DNA of 64,000 nt, taken from positions 186,001 through 250,000 of the forward strand of contig JADJFA010000004.1 in the NCBI GenBank assembly GCA_016708875.1, written 5' to 3'. A program made the translations under genes and the position numbers. The notes beneath the pieces were generated by a model. That model did not search any database. It had not been told where the DNA came from and saw nothing but the letters and a program-made list of their open reading frames with translations. Numbering within the stretch: position 1 is the stretch's first letter; every line of letters starts with the position of its first letter. The stretch is from Lewinellaceae bacterium (lineage in GTDB: Bacteria; Bacteroidota; Bacteroidia; Chitinophagales; Saprospiraceae). Shown here in pieces: positions 56,938-64,000 of the stretch.

Positions 56938-59900
56938 ATGCAGCTTTTCATCCGACTTTTATCCCTCATCTTGCTGCTCGCCTTCTTTTCTTCCCAAACC
57001 CTTCAGGCGCAAGATTGCTCCAAAGTAATCAAAGAAAACAAAAAAATCTCTGGCATTCAACTGGCAAACACCTCCATGCTAAGTGTCGTCATCCGTGGCG
57101 GCTACACCTATTTCATTGAGTTTTTTACAAATGAAAAAGGCGTTTTTGCCAAATTTACCTCCCAAGGGGGTATTGAGTTTAACCAAGACGATCAGGTCGT
57201 ATTTGTAGATGCTGTTGGCAGGGAGCGTGCCTATAAATTTACCGGCATGGACGAGCTGGTTGCAGGGGCCGTACCCACGCACCGCAACAATTTGCGACTT
57301 GATCTTGATGCCGTGCAGTGGCTAGCAGATGCAAACATTACAGGGATCAACTTCATCAATTTTGTTGATCGCCAGAAGTACAAATTCACCATCAACGCCG
57401 ATCGGCAAGGCGAATTCAAGAATTTGGTGACTTGCTTTAATTCTATTTTGGATCGTATGTCCGTAGTGGATACGCCTGGCGCCTCGGTCTCAAAACCTGA
57501 TCCGGTAGCAACTACGGGAACTCCTTCAACACCCGGAAAGCCCGGCACCAAACCCAGTAGTGGTGGCACCTCGACCACATCCGGTAACGACCCAGAACTT
57601 ATAGCGCTTCGCTCTGATCTGGAAAAGACCAAAGAAAAAATCCGTGCCGAAATAAAGGCCGAGAAAGAGCGTGGTGAAGCCTTGAAAGCCCAACTCCAAC
57701 AAGAAGTTGCAGCAGCCCGCGAAGCAGCCAACGCAAAGAAAATGGAGTATTCCAACGAGGTGCTTGAAGCACGCAAAGCAAGTCTTGCCGAAATGGAAAA
57801 AGCCAGGGCAGAAGCACAAGCCGTTGTTTCACAAAGTAAAGCAAAGGCTGATTCGGCGGTGGTTAAAATAAATACCAATGTAGAAGATGCCCGCCGGCAG
57901 GCAGGCGAGGAGATACAAAAAGCCCGCATAGCATCCTCTGAGGAAGTACAGAAAGCCCGCGAAGCTGCCTCGAAAGAAATCGCCGCCGTCAAACAAAAAC
58001 TTGACCAGGCAAAACTCCAATATGGGGATGAAATTTCTTCAGCGCGTTCCAATGCCGACGAAGAACTCAAGCGCATCCGCGACGAGAATGCGCGCATGGT
58101 CACTGAAGCCCGTGACCTTGCCAAACAGGAAACCTCAAAAACCAGCACCGATGTAGTCGAAAGCAAAAGGACTGCTGCTGATCAAATCCTCAAAGCCCGC
58201 GAGGAGGCTGCCAATGAAATCCTCAAAACCCGCGAGAACATAGTACTGGAAAAACAGAAATTGGCCACAGACCTCGCCGAAAGTCGTCGGAAATCTGCTG
58301 AGGAAAAATCATTGCTGCAACAGAATTCAGCCAATGAATTGGCCGACATCAAGGAAACTGTTGCCAAACAAAAAGAAGTGTCTGCTACCGAAGTAGCGGA
58401 TGCCCGCAAGCAAGCAAGCGTAGAAATCGGTCGGATCCGGGAAGAAGTGGCAAAACAGCAACAGATTGCCAACGATGAGAAGGCTGCCATTGCCAAACAA
58501 GTGGTGGAAAGCAAGCAAAAAGCCGCCCAAACGGTGCAACAAGTACAAGCCGAATCCGTGAAGGCAATCGCGGATGCACAAGCCCGTTCCAAAAATCAGC
58601 GCGACAGTATTGCAATAGAGGTGGCAAACTCGCGGAAAAAAGCAGAAGAAGAGATTGCCCGTATTCAGGTCGAATTAGCCAAATCTATTGCTGCTGCCAA
58701 AGAACAACAGGCTAAAGTGCTCGCTGAAAGCGCCGCCGAAGTACAACGCGCCCGTGAACGCAGCGCTCAGGAGGTCGCCAAAGCACAAGAGGAAGCCCGA
58801 CTCAGGGTGCAGGAAGCCAACAGCAAAGCGGGTGAAGCCCAAAAGCAGTATGCAACCGAAGTTGCCGGTTCCAAACAAACTGCGGAAGAGAAAATAAAAC
58901 AGATACAGGCTGAAGCTGCTGCCACAATAGCAGAGGCAAAGAAAAAGCAGCAGGAAACCACCACTGGTTCCGCCACAGAAGTTGTTGCTTCCCGTGAAAA
59001 AGCAGCCGCAGAGATCGCAGCCGCCAAGGAAAAAGCCGCCAACGAGGTGGCTGCCACCCGTGAGGCTGCCGTGCGCGCCCAACAAGAATCCGCCAACGCA
59101 GTAGCCGAAGCAAAAAAACAAAGCGCACAAGCCATCCTTGCTGTCAAAACTGCCGAAGCAGACAGCGTCCGTATGGCTCGCGAAAACAGCGCCTCCGTTC
59201 GACAAAAACTGGCCAGCGATGTAGCCGATGCTCGACAAAAAGCCGCCAACGAAATTTCAGCAGCAAATCAGAAGGGCGCTGAAGAAGTAAAAGCAGCCCG
59301 CGAGTCCGCTGCCCGCGAAAAACAACTCAGCGCAGAAGTGGTGGGCAAAGCCAAGGAAGAAGCCGCCAACGCAGTAGCAGCCGCCCGTGAGAGCAGCGCC
59401 AAAGAAGTGGCCTCCGCTAAACAACAAGCCATCGAAGCCATCTCACTGGCCAAACGAGAGGCCGACGACAAAAAAGCAGGATTTGCCAAAGAAGTGGTGG
59501 ATGCACAAGAAAACGCACGCAAAGAAGTAACGGATGCCCGCGAACGTGCGGCGGCTGAAGTTGTTAACGCCCGCAAAGAAGCTGAGGCCAAACGCGCCCA
59601 ATACGCCGCCGAAACCGCAGATGCGCGTAAAAAAACGAGCGAGGAAATCGGACTGGCCCAAAAAGAAGCCGCTGAAGGTGTACAAAAAGCACGTCAGGAT
59701 GCTGCTGCCAACATTGCTGCCACACGCGAAAACGAGACCAAAACAGTAAGCGAAATGAAGTCGCAAGCCGCCGCAGAGATCGCTCAGGTCAAGGAGGAAA
59801 AAGCGCAAATTATTGGGGAAGAAAACCGCAAGGCTGAAGTCGGCCAGACAACAACAAGCCGCTGAAAGTCAAAAACTTACGCAGCTGCAAGCGGACATTA

Positions 59901-59965
59901 AAAAAGCACAGGAAGAACTTGCTAAATTGAAGGAAGAAGCGGAGAAGTTGAAGAAGAAGGATTAG
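56938..59965 (+). CDS. Exported giant coiled-coil protein with 11-residue repeats (one frameshift)
   Basis: Joined, this is about 1,008 residues. A signal peptide (LLSLILLLAFFSSQTLQAQ) is followed by a globular domain (about 25-180), a Pro/Thr/Gly linker (about 185-215) and then nearly 800 residues of uninterrupted Ala/Glu/Lys/Arg-rich helix. An 11-residue period is plain in places: VTDAR, ERAAAEVVNAR, KEAAEGVQKAR and QDAAANIAATR end in AR or TR at steps of 11. This hendecad pattern predicts a near-straight or right-handed coiled coil. The frame breaks at 59842-59843 (one extra G), after which EVARQQQAAESQKLTQ...EKLKKKD ends at 59965 instead of 59865. It is probably a periplasmic or surface structural rod; no enzymatic motif is seen. 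The preceding 250 bases hold no clear element. Confidence 0.82.
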
Positions 59966-59966
59966 G

Positions 59967-59996
59967 GATTGGTGATTGGTGATTGGTGATTGGTGA
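59967..59996 (+). repeat. GGTGATT tandem repeat
   Basis: Four head-to-tail GATTGGT/GGTGATT units follow the coiled-coil gene's restored stop and lead into a strong hairpin. Confidence 0.85.
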
Positions 59997-59997
59997 T

Positions 59998-60040
59998 CAA
60001 ACCCGTCCTACGGCTTTAAGCCGTAGGACGGGTTTGTTTT
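59998..60040. terminator. Strong hairpin at a convergent junction
   Basis: CAAACCCGTCCTACGGCTT (59998-60016) pairs exactly with 60018-60036 around one base, followed by TTTT. It separates the coiled-coil gene from the converging GNAT gene and can serve both. Confidence 0.92.
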
Positions 60041-60473
60041 AAAGCATTTTCTCCATCTTATAATGAGGAATAGAAACCTCCTCGAACTGATCCCCCACGG
60101 TTTGGTACCCTAATCTGAGGTAAAAAGGAGCGGCTGCCTCACGGGCATGAAGTGTCATCTTTTTGAATTCCAAGGATCGGGCGATTTCTTCCGAAGCTGC
60201 CACAAGCGCAGCACCCACGCCCCTGCCCTGCTGCTCTGGCGCGACGGCAACTTGCCGCATTTTTACTTCCTGCTTATCTAAAGGGCTGAGCAACAGAATG
60301 CCTATCATTTTACCCCAGGCATCAAAAGCGGCCAAATGTATGTCCGACCACTCGGCACTCAGTTGTTCGGGCGAATACTCCAAACCCAGCGGTTTACGGA
60401 GCACTTCATAGCGCAGCGCTACTGACTCATCATATTCAGGGGTAGCGAATTCAATTTGATAGACGGTAATCAT
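60039..60473 (-). CDS. GNAT-family N-acetyltransferase
   Basis: The 144 residues have the acetyl-CoA-binding motif QVAVAPEQQGRGVGAALVAA (motif A), LHAREAAAPFYLRLGYQTVG and a final IPHYKME, as in the YjcF/ElaA-like small acetyltransferases. The substrate is unknown. Confidence 0.88.
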   Translation of the reverse strand: MITVYQIEFATPEYDESVALRYEVLRKPLGLEYSPEQLSAEWSDIHLAAFDAWGKMIGILLLSPLDKQEVKMRQVAVAPEQQGRGVGAALVAASEEIARSLEFKKMTLHAREAAAPFYLRLGYQTVGDQFEEVSIPHYKMEKML

Positions 60474-60535
60474 GGATTTTGGACTTTGGACTTAGAAATG
60501 ACTCATGCGAATCAGGGACAAAAACGATGTTAAAA

Positions 60536-60606
60536 GCCACGTAGTGGCGACCCCGTTTATAGAAACCGAACGTTAAAATTGATCAGAACCGCGTAGCGGT
60601 GACACG
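60536..60606. repeat. Pair of CCRCGTAGYGG palindromes
   Basis: GCCACGTAGTGGCGACC (60536-60552) and ACCGCGTAGCGGTGACAC (60588-60605) share the pattern CC(A/G)CGTAG(T/C)GG-GAC, 35 bases apart, in the 150-bp gap between GNAT and the small lipoprotein. Confidence 0.7.
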
Positions 60607-60625
60607 GTGCCTCATTTCCGAAATA

Positions 60626-60946
60626 TTATTGCCCCAATAGTTCGGACAGTAAATCTTTTTGCTCAGCCAGCGAAGGGCAATGGGTGCTCAGCGCAAGTTC
60701 AAGCCCGGCACGATCCTCGGGCTTAAGTCCCAGAGAGGAAACGCATTTGCGCGTTTTTTCAAATTCCTCGGCAATATTTCGGAAAGCAAGGCTGTCGGAT
60801 GCTGTTTGTGCTTGCTTGTTGAGGGATAATAGCTGACCTGTGCAGCTACAGAGCGACTTAGCCAGTTTATCTCCCCGCGATTCAGGCGGAGTGGGCTCTA
60901 CACAGGAAAAACCAGCAAGTACAATCAAAAAAAGAAGTTTTCGCAT
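60626..60946 (-). CDS. Small lipoprotein
   Basis: It starts at MRKLLFLIVLAGFSC with a clear lipobox (AGFSC), giving about 106 residues. The mature part is helical with four further Cys (LCSCTGQL, KCVSSL, THCPSL). A Met at 60964 (MKNTILMRKL) would add six residues. No named family is recognised. Confidence 0.72.
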   Translation of the reverse strand: MRKLLFLIVLAGFSCVEPTPPESRGDKLAKSLCSCTGQLLSLNKQAQTASDSLAFRNIAEEFEKTRKCVSSLGLKPEDRAGLELALSTHCPSLAEQKDLLSELLGQ

Positions 60947-60977
60947 CAAGATTGTGTTTTTCATATTTCTGCCGACC

Positions 60978-61032
60978 AACTGCTACTGCCCCCTCCTTCG
61001 CTAAAGCTTCGGCGGGTAAAACTGCTACTGCC
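60978..61032. repeat. Palindromic element flanked by 13-bp direct repeats
   Basis: AACTGCTACTGCC occurs at 60978-60990 and 61020-61032. Between them is a 29-base element (CCCTCC-N16-GGCGGGT) related to the repeats inside the sortilin-like gene at 16900-17064. Confidence 0.7.
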
Positions 61033-61047
61033 AACCGCCTTCTGCCC

Positions 61048-61695
61048 TCATCCCTTTTTCTGCTTTTTAAACTTCCCGTCTTTCCAGGCTTTAAAAAACT
61101 GTCCCCAAGCCAAGGGGCTAAAAATATTCATGGGAGGGGTTTGGCCAATGTAATAATATTCGCGGGCTTGTTTGCGGAGGTAAAAATTGGCACTCTCCCG
61201 GCCTCCATACGGCACGATATCCGGGTTTTTACGCGCTTCAGCCATGTATTCGTTGGCAAGGTTTTCGGTGGCGCGACGCTGAAGTTCAGGGGTTACATCC
61301 ATCTTCAGAAACTCAATCTTAAAATGCTCTTTAGATGGCCACGGAAAGATGACCGCTTCGGGCAGAAGAATTGTATCCTGACTCATCAGTTGCACGATGG
61401 CATAACGATCCTGTGTGAGTGTATCAGGAATCGTAATCGTAACAGGCTCTAAACCAACGCACGTGAAGCGCACCTTTTCGCCTTTCTCCACTACGATGGT
61501 AAAGAATCCACGATAGTCGGCATAGGTGCCGCGGCGTTTTTGGGGCACCGAAATGGTTGCATAAGGTACAGGAACCAGCCGTCCATCTGCTTCCGTCATG
61601 ATGAGACCAGAGAACTGAATAAGGGTCGGGTCGGTTTGCGCGTTGGCGCGTCCGAAAAGCGAGCAGAGAAAAAGGAGAGCGAGTAGTTTTTTCAT
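61048..61695 (-). CDS. CarboxypepD_reg-like exported protein
   Basis: The 215 residues have a signal peptide (LLALLFLCSLFGRANAQ) and one carboxypeptidase regulatory-like domain (VPYATISVPQKRRGTYADYR, GFFTIVVEKGEKVRFTCVGL). A helical and Tyr-rich end closes the protein. Such domains are common in exported Bacteroidota proteins; function unknown. Confidence 0.78.
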   Translation of the reverse strand: MKKLLALLFLCSLFGRANAQTDPTLIQFSGLIMTEADGRLVPVPYATISVPQKRRGTYADYRGFFTIVVEKGEKVRFTCVGLEPVTITIPDTLTQDRYAIVQLMSQDTILLPEAVIFPWPSKEHFKIEFLKMDVTPELQRRATENLANEYMAEARKNPDIVPYGGRESANFYLRKQAREYYYIGQTPPMNIFSPLAWGQFFKAWKDGKFKKQKKG

Positions 61696-61703
61696 GTTCG
61701 AGT

Positions 61704-61711
61704 CAAAGATA
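61704..61711 (-). promoter_or_regulatory. Candidate -7 box TATCTTTG for the CarboxypepD_reg-like gene
   Basis: It is a TAnnTTTG match ending only 9 bases before the start codon, which would make the transcript nearly leaderless. Confidence 0.35.
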
Positions 61712-61791
61712 CGGCAGCAAAACGTTTGACTGTGTTGTTTCGTCCAATGTGCAAAGTACAGCTTAACCGATTTTTAACAGAATCATTCAAT

Positions 61792-61799
61792 TACCTTTG
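61792..61799 (+). promoter_or_regulatory. Candidate -7 box TACCTTTG for the OmpH gene
   Basis: It is a TAnnTTTG match about 40 bases before the start at 61839. Confidence 0.45.
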
Positions 61800-61838
61800 C
61801 GCCGTTTAGCGTCTCTGTGTACAAAAACATACCTATCA

Positions 61839-62354
61839 ATGTTCAAAAAAGCACCATTTTTCCTTTTCTTTCTGTTGTTGAGCGTAAGTCTCAGCGCACA
61901 AACTTCGCCGAAATACGGCCACATGAACCTCGGAGTCCTCCTCGAATTATTGCCAGACACCAAAACTGCCAATGATCAGCTGAAGGTTTTTGCCGATAAA
62001 CTTGGCATCACCGACGATTCTTTAGGCCGTGCCCTACAAGCCGGAGCCGAAAAGCTTCAAAAAGAGTACGATTCAGGAGTTTTAACCCCTCTGCAAGCGA
62101 AAGAGCGCCAGGCTGAGCTGCAAAAACAACAAGAGTTCCTGCAAAAGTTTGAGCAAGATGCCAATCAAATGGTCACTGCAAAGCGCGAAGAACTCCTTAA
62201 GCCCATCCTGACTAAAGTGGACGATGCAATCAAGGCCGTTGCTAAGGAAAGCGGATATGCCATGATTTTCGACACAAGCACAGGCGCAATGCTTTTTGCC
62301 GCCGATACCGATGATGTGACGGCACTAGTGAAAAAGAAATTGGGGTTAGAATAG
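61839..62354 (+). CDS. OmpH/Skp-like periplasmic chaperone
   Basis: The 171 residues have a signal peptide (FFLFFLLLSVSLSAQ), then YGHMNLGVLLELLPDTKTAN, a long charged helical hairpin (LQKEYDSGVLTPLQAKERQAEL...) and the family ending KPILTKVDDAIKAVAKESGY and AMIFDTSTGAMLFA. Skp-like trimers hold unfolded outer-membrane proteins in the periplasm. The Met at 61839 is chosen for the signal peptide over 61797. Confidence 0.9.
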   Translation: MFKKAPFFLFFLLLSVSLSAQTSPKYGHMNLGVLLELLPDTKTANDQLKVFADKLGITDDSLGRALQAGAEKLQKEYDSGVLTPLQAKERQAELQKQQEFLQKFEQDANQMVTAKREELLKPILTKVDDAIKAVAKESGYAMIFDTSTGAMLFAADTDDVTALVKKKLGLE

Positions 62355-62360
62355 TTTTCC

Positions 62361-62510
62361 TCAACGTTGATGAGGGTTTATAAGGGTTTATAAGGGTTTA
62401 TATATTCAACCATCAGACTGGCAATCTTCAGCCGCGTTGACTGGTAGTTATAAACCCTCATCAACCCTTATAAACCCTCATCAACCCTTATAAACCCTCA
62501 TCAACATTAA
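62361..62510. repeat. Long inverted repeat with TTTATAAGGG units
   Basis: The left arm (62365-62402) reads GTTGATGAGGGTTTATAAGG with further GGGTTTATAA units. The right arm (62448-62506) holds three complementary copies of a 20-nt unit (TATAAACCCTCATCAACCCT). It lies between the OmpH and SWIM genes. Confidence 0.92.
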
Positions 62511-62548
62511 GGGCCGTCCTTTTCAATATCCATTCCAATTTTTCTGGC

Positions 62549-62556
62549 TACTTTTG
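62549..62556 (+). promoter_or_regulatory. Candidate -7 box TACTTTTG for the SWIM gene
   Basis: It is a TAnnTTTG match 19 bases before the start at 62575. Confidence 0.4.
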
Positions 62557-62574
62557 AGGTTCGCTTCCCTCAAA

Positions 62575-64000
62575 ATGATACAAAAACTCTCGCTCAAAGA
62601 TTTTGAACACAATATCAGCCCCGCTACCTGGTATGCCGCGGACGATCTGGTTCAGGCAGGGCGTGTGAAAAACCTCCGTGAAATAGAACGCCATTTCTGG
62701 GTGGCCTTGGTTGAGACCGATGAAGGCAATTATGAGTCGGAGGTAATGATCACGCCCCATAAAATAAAGGCGTACGCTTGTGAGTGTTTCACGGAAGGTC
62801 GTCGGTTAATGTGCCCCCACATCGCGGCTACTCTGATAAAAATCAGGCAGTTCTACGAACAACGCGAAGAAACCCGTCGCGTCAAAGCCGAGCAAAAGCC
62901 ATCCACCGAACTTACCCGATTCACCGTACAGACCGCCCTTGACAACGCCACGCCCGAAGCCCTCGCCGATTTCGTGCGCGACTTCGCCCGGCGCGACCGG
63001 GATTTTGCCCTTGCGCTCAAAACCCGTTTCGCAGCCCATGTAACGGAATCGGAAAATCCTTATGCACTTGTGCTCGATTCGGTGCTGCCGAAACCCAGCG
63101 CTAAAACCAAAATAAGCGAACCTGATTTCCGACGGTTGCGCAAGGCTTTGGACGGGCTGGAAGAACAACTTGGCTTGGCACAAGCAGCCATGGATTTTCG
63201 CAGTATGTTCCAAATAGCATCGGCTATTTTTTTGAAAATCAACCCCCTGCACGCTAAAGCGGAAGGTAATCGTCGTGCTGCATTGTTGCATTTTTGCCAA
63301 AAATCTTTTGAAGCGCTGATTCTTATCCACCATTCAGCGCCCTCTCCAGAGCTCCGCGAATCGGTATGGGAAACGCTTTTCACATTTGGCAACAAGAATG
63401 TTTTTCCACCTGAATTGGAGCGTGACGCACTTCGTTTTCTCGGTGAATCTGCCAAAGACGAGACCAAATTTGGCAAGTTGAGGGAAATGTTCGACCATAC
63501 ACCCCACCCTGCCCCGCCTTTTATGCTACAACTTTTCCTGTCTGCCCTGGCAGTGCGAAACATGCCACAGGCTGCCGTACGGGTGCTTGAAGATTATTTG
63601 GAAAAACCAGACATGGTGAAGACTGCTTTTCTACAACTTTATTACCTCCATCATTGGGAAGCAGCCACGCTTGTAGGAGAGTGCTTTTTAAGCAAAAATA
63701 TTTTCCCTGTAGGGCAAAGTCGGGAATTGGAGAACGTACTGCTTTTCATCGCCGAACAAACGGGCGACCAAGTGCGTCAAACAAGCCTGCTCAGACAACG
63801 CTTCCTGCTTTCAGGCAGCTCGGATGTGTTTGAAAAACTTAAAATCGCTGCTGCCGAACGATGGCCCCATGAGCGGGATAAATTGCTCGCCGAACTCCGT
63901 GAAAAAGGGGATGTGCCTAAAACCGCCGCCCTCCTGGCCTCTGAGGGAGACTTAGAGAAATTAGCGGACCTAATTGAAAATCAAGGAGATTTAGCCATGC
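62575..64000 (+). CDS. SWIM zinc-finger protein, C-terminus cut by window end
   Basis: The frame is open from the ATG at 62575 to the last base (475 residues visible). A SWIM-type zinc finger lies near the N-terminus with Cys69, Cys71, Cys80 and His82 (ACECFTEGRRLMCPHIAATL). An all-helical, TPR-like region follows (RNMPQAAVRVLEDYLEKPDM, LYYLHHWEAATLVGECFL). SWIM domains bind DNA or protein partners and often precede SNF2-type helicases, so the missing part could be informative. Confidence 0.85.
   Translation, partial: MIQKLSLKDFEHNISPATWYAADDLVQAGRVKNLREIERHFWVALVETDEGNYESEVMITPHKIKAYACECFTEGRRLMCPHIAATLIKIRQFYEQREETRRVKAEQKPSTELTRFTVQTALDNATPEALADFVRDFARRDRDFALALKTRFAAHVTESENPYALVLDSVLPKPSAKTKISEPDFRRLRKALDGLEEQLGLAQAAMDFRSMFQIASAIFLKINPLHAKAEGNRRAALLHFCQKSFEALILIHHSAPSPELRESVWETLFTFGNKNVFPPELERDALRFLGESAKDETKFGKLREMFDHTPHPAPPFMLQLFLSALAVRNMPQAAVRVLEDYLEKPDMVKTAFLQLYYLHHWEAATLVGECFLSKNIFPVGQSRELENVLLFIAEQTGDQVRQTSLLRQRFLLSGSSDVFEKLKIAAAERWPHERDKLLAELREKGDVPKTAALLASEGDLEKLADLIENQGDLAM

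Noticed and set aside
57231..58166. Long minus-strand frames opposite the coiled-coil gene
   Set aside because: The Ala/Glu/Lys-rich codon bias leaves the opposite strand open; products are Ser/Ala/Cys-rich and meaningless.
62361..62510. Iteron-type replication origin from repeated CCCTTATAAACCCTCATCAA
   Set aside because: Units are arranged as an inverted repeat between two ordinary genes, with no dnaA, DnaA boxes or replication gene nearby.

Overview
The window is a stretch of Bacteroidota chromosome. The evidence is two giant cell-surface proteins with a gliding-motility-type (type B) C-terminal sorting domain, two proteins with type A sorting tails, SprB repeats, TAnnTTTG-type promoter boxes, and a kdp operon carrying a porin gene and a separate KdpD sensor domain. 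The gene mix resembles Saprospiria, but no rRNA or other decisive marker is present. I saw no rRNA, tRNA, CRISPR array, transposase, integrase or prophage. No gene-free stretch exceeds 300 bases.

Layout. 1-8.6 kb (minus strand) is a K+ uptake operon: two short membrane peptides (one is KdpF), kdpA, kdpB, kdpC, an outer-membrane porin, an N-terminal-only KdpD protein and a membrane histidine kinase cut by the window edge. A sigma-54-type response regulator lies just upstream (8.7-10.1 kb). 10-13.6 kb: a serine hydrolase and a YfhO-type membrane protein. 13.7-34.2 kb (all minus): NYN/cold-shock protein, fasciclin lipoprotein, sortilin-like beta-propeller, a DUF1501/DUF1800 pair, an FG-GAP/type B secreted protein, cystathionine beta-synthase, aldo/keto reductase, MltG, PlsC, a tiny lipoprotein plus YtxJ behind a consensus sigma-54 promoter, and a CTP synthase with an internal deletion. 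34.4-44 kb: a BNR-type secreted protein, an omega-amidase and a ~2,050-residue SprB-repeat adhesin. 44.2-50.6 kb: a barrel protein, gap-pgk, and two CotH-family proteins. 50.8-56.7 kb: a small cytosolic protein paired with a two-helix membrane protein, lpdA, a LytS-type kinase, queD-folE and a lipoprotein. 56.9-64 kb: a ~1,000-residue exported coiled coil, GNAT, a small lipoprotein, a CarboxypepD_reg-like protein, an OmpH/Skp-like chaperone and a SWIM zinc-finger protein cut by the window end.

Two things stand out. First, about fourteen intergenic gaps hold long inverted repeats whose arms (19-47 nt) are mostly built from short tandem units of 7-11 nt. The sequence differs from locus to locus but the architecture is the same. 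They occupy all five convergent gene junctions, several tandem junctions and none of the six divergent ones, which points to a role at transcript 3' ends. Second, at least nineteen single-base indels break otherwise intact genes, including pgk, kdpB and a pair of compensating shifts in kdpA. Nearly all sit in short homopolymers, so they are probably sequencing errors. Frameshifted genes are therefore annotated as single genes.
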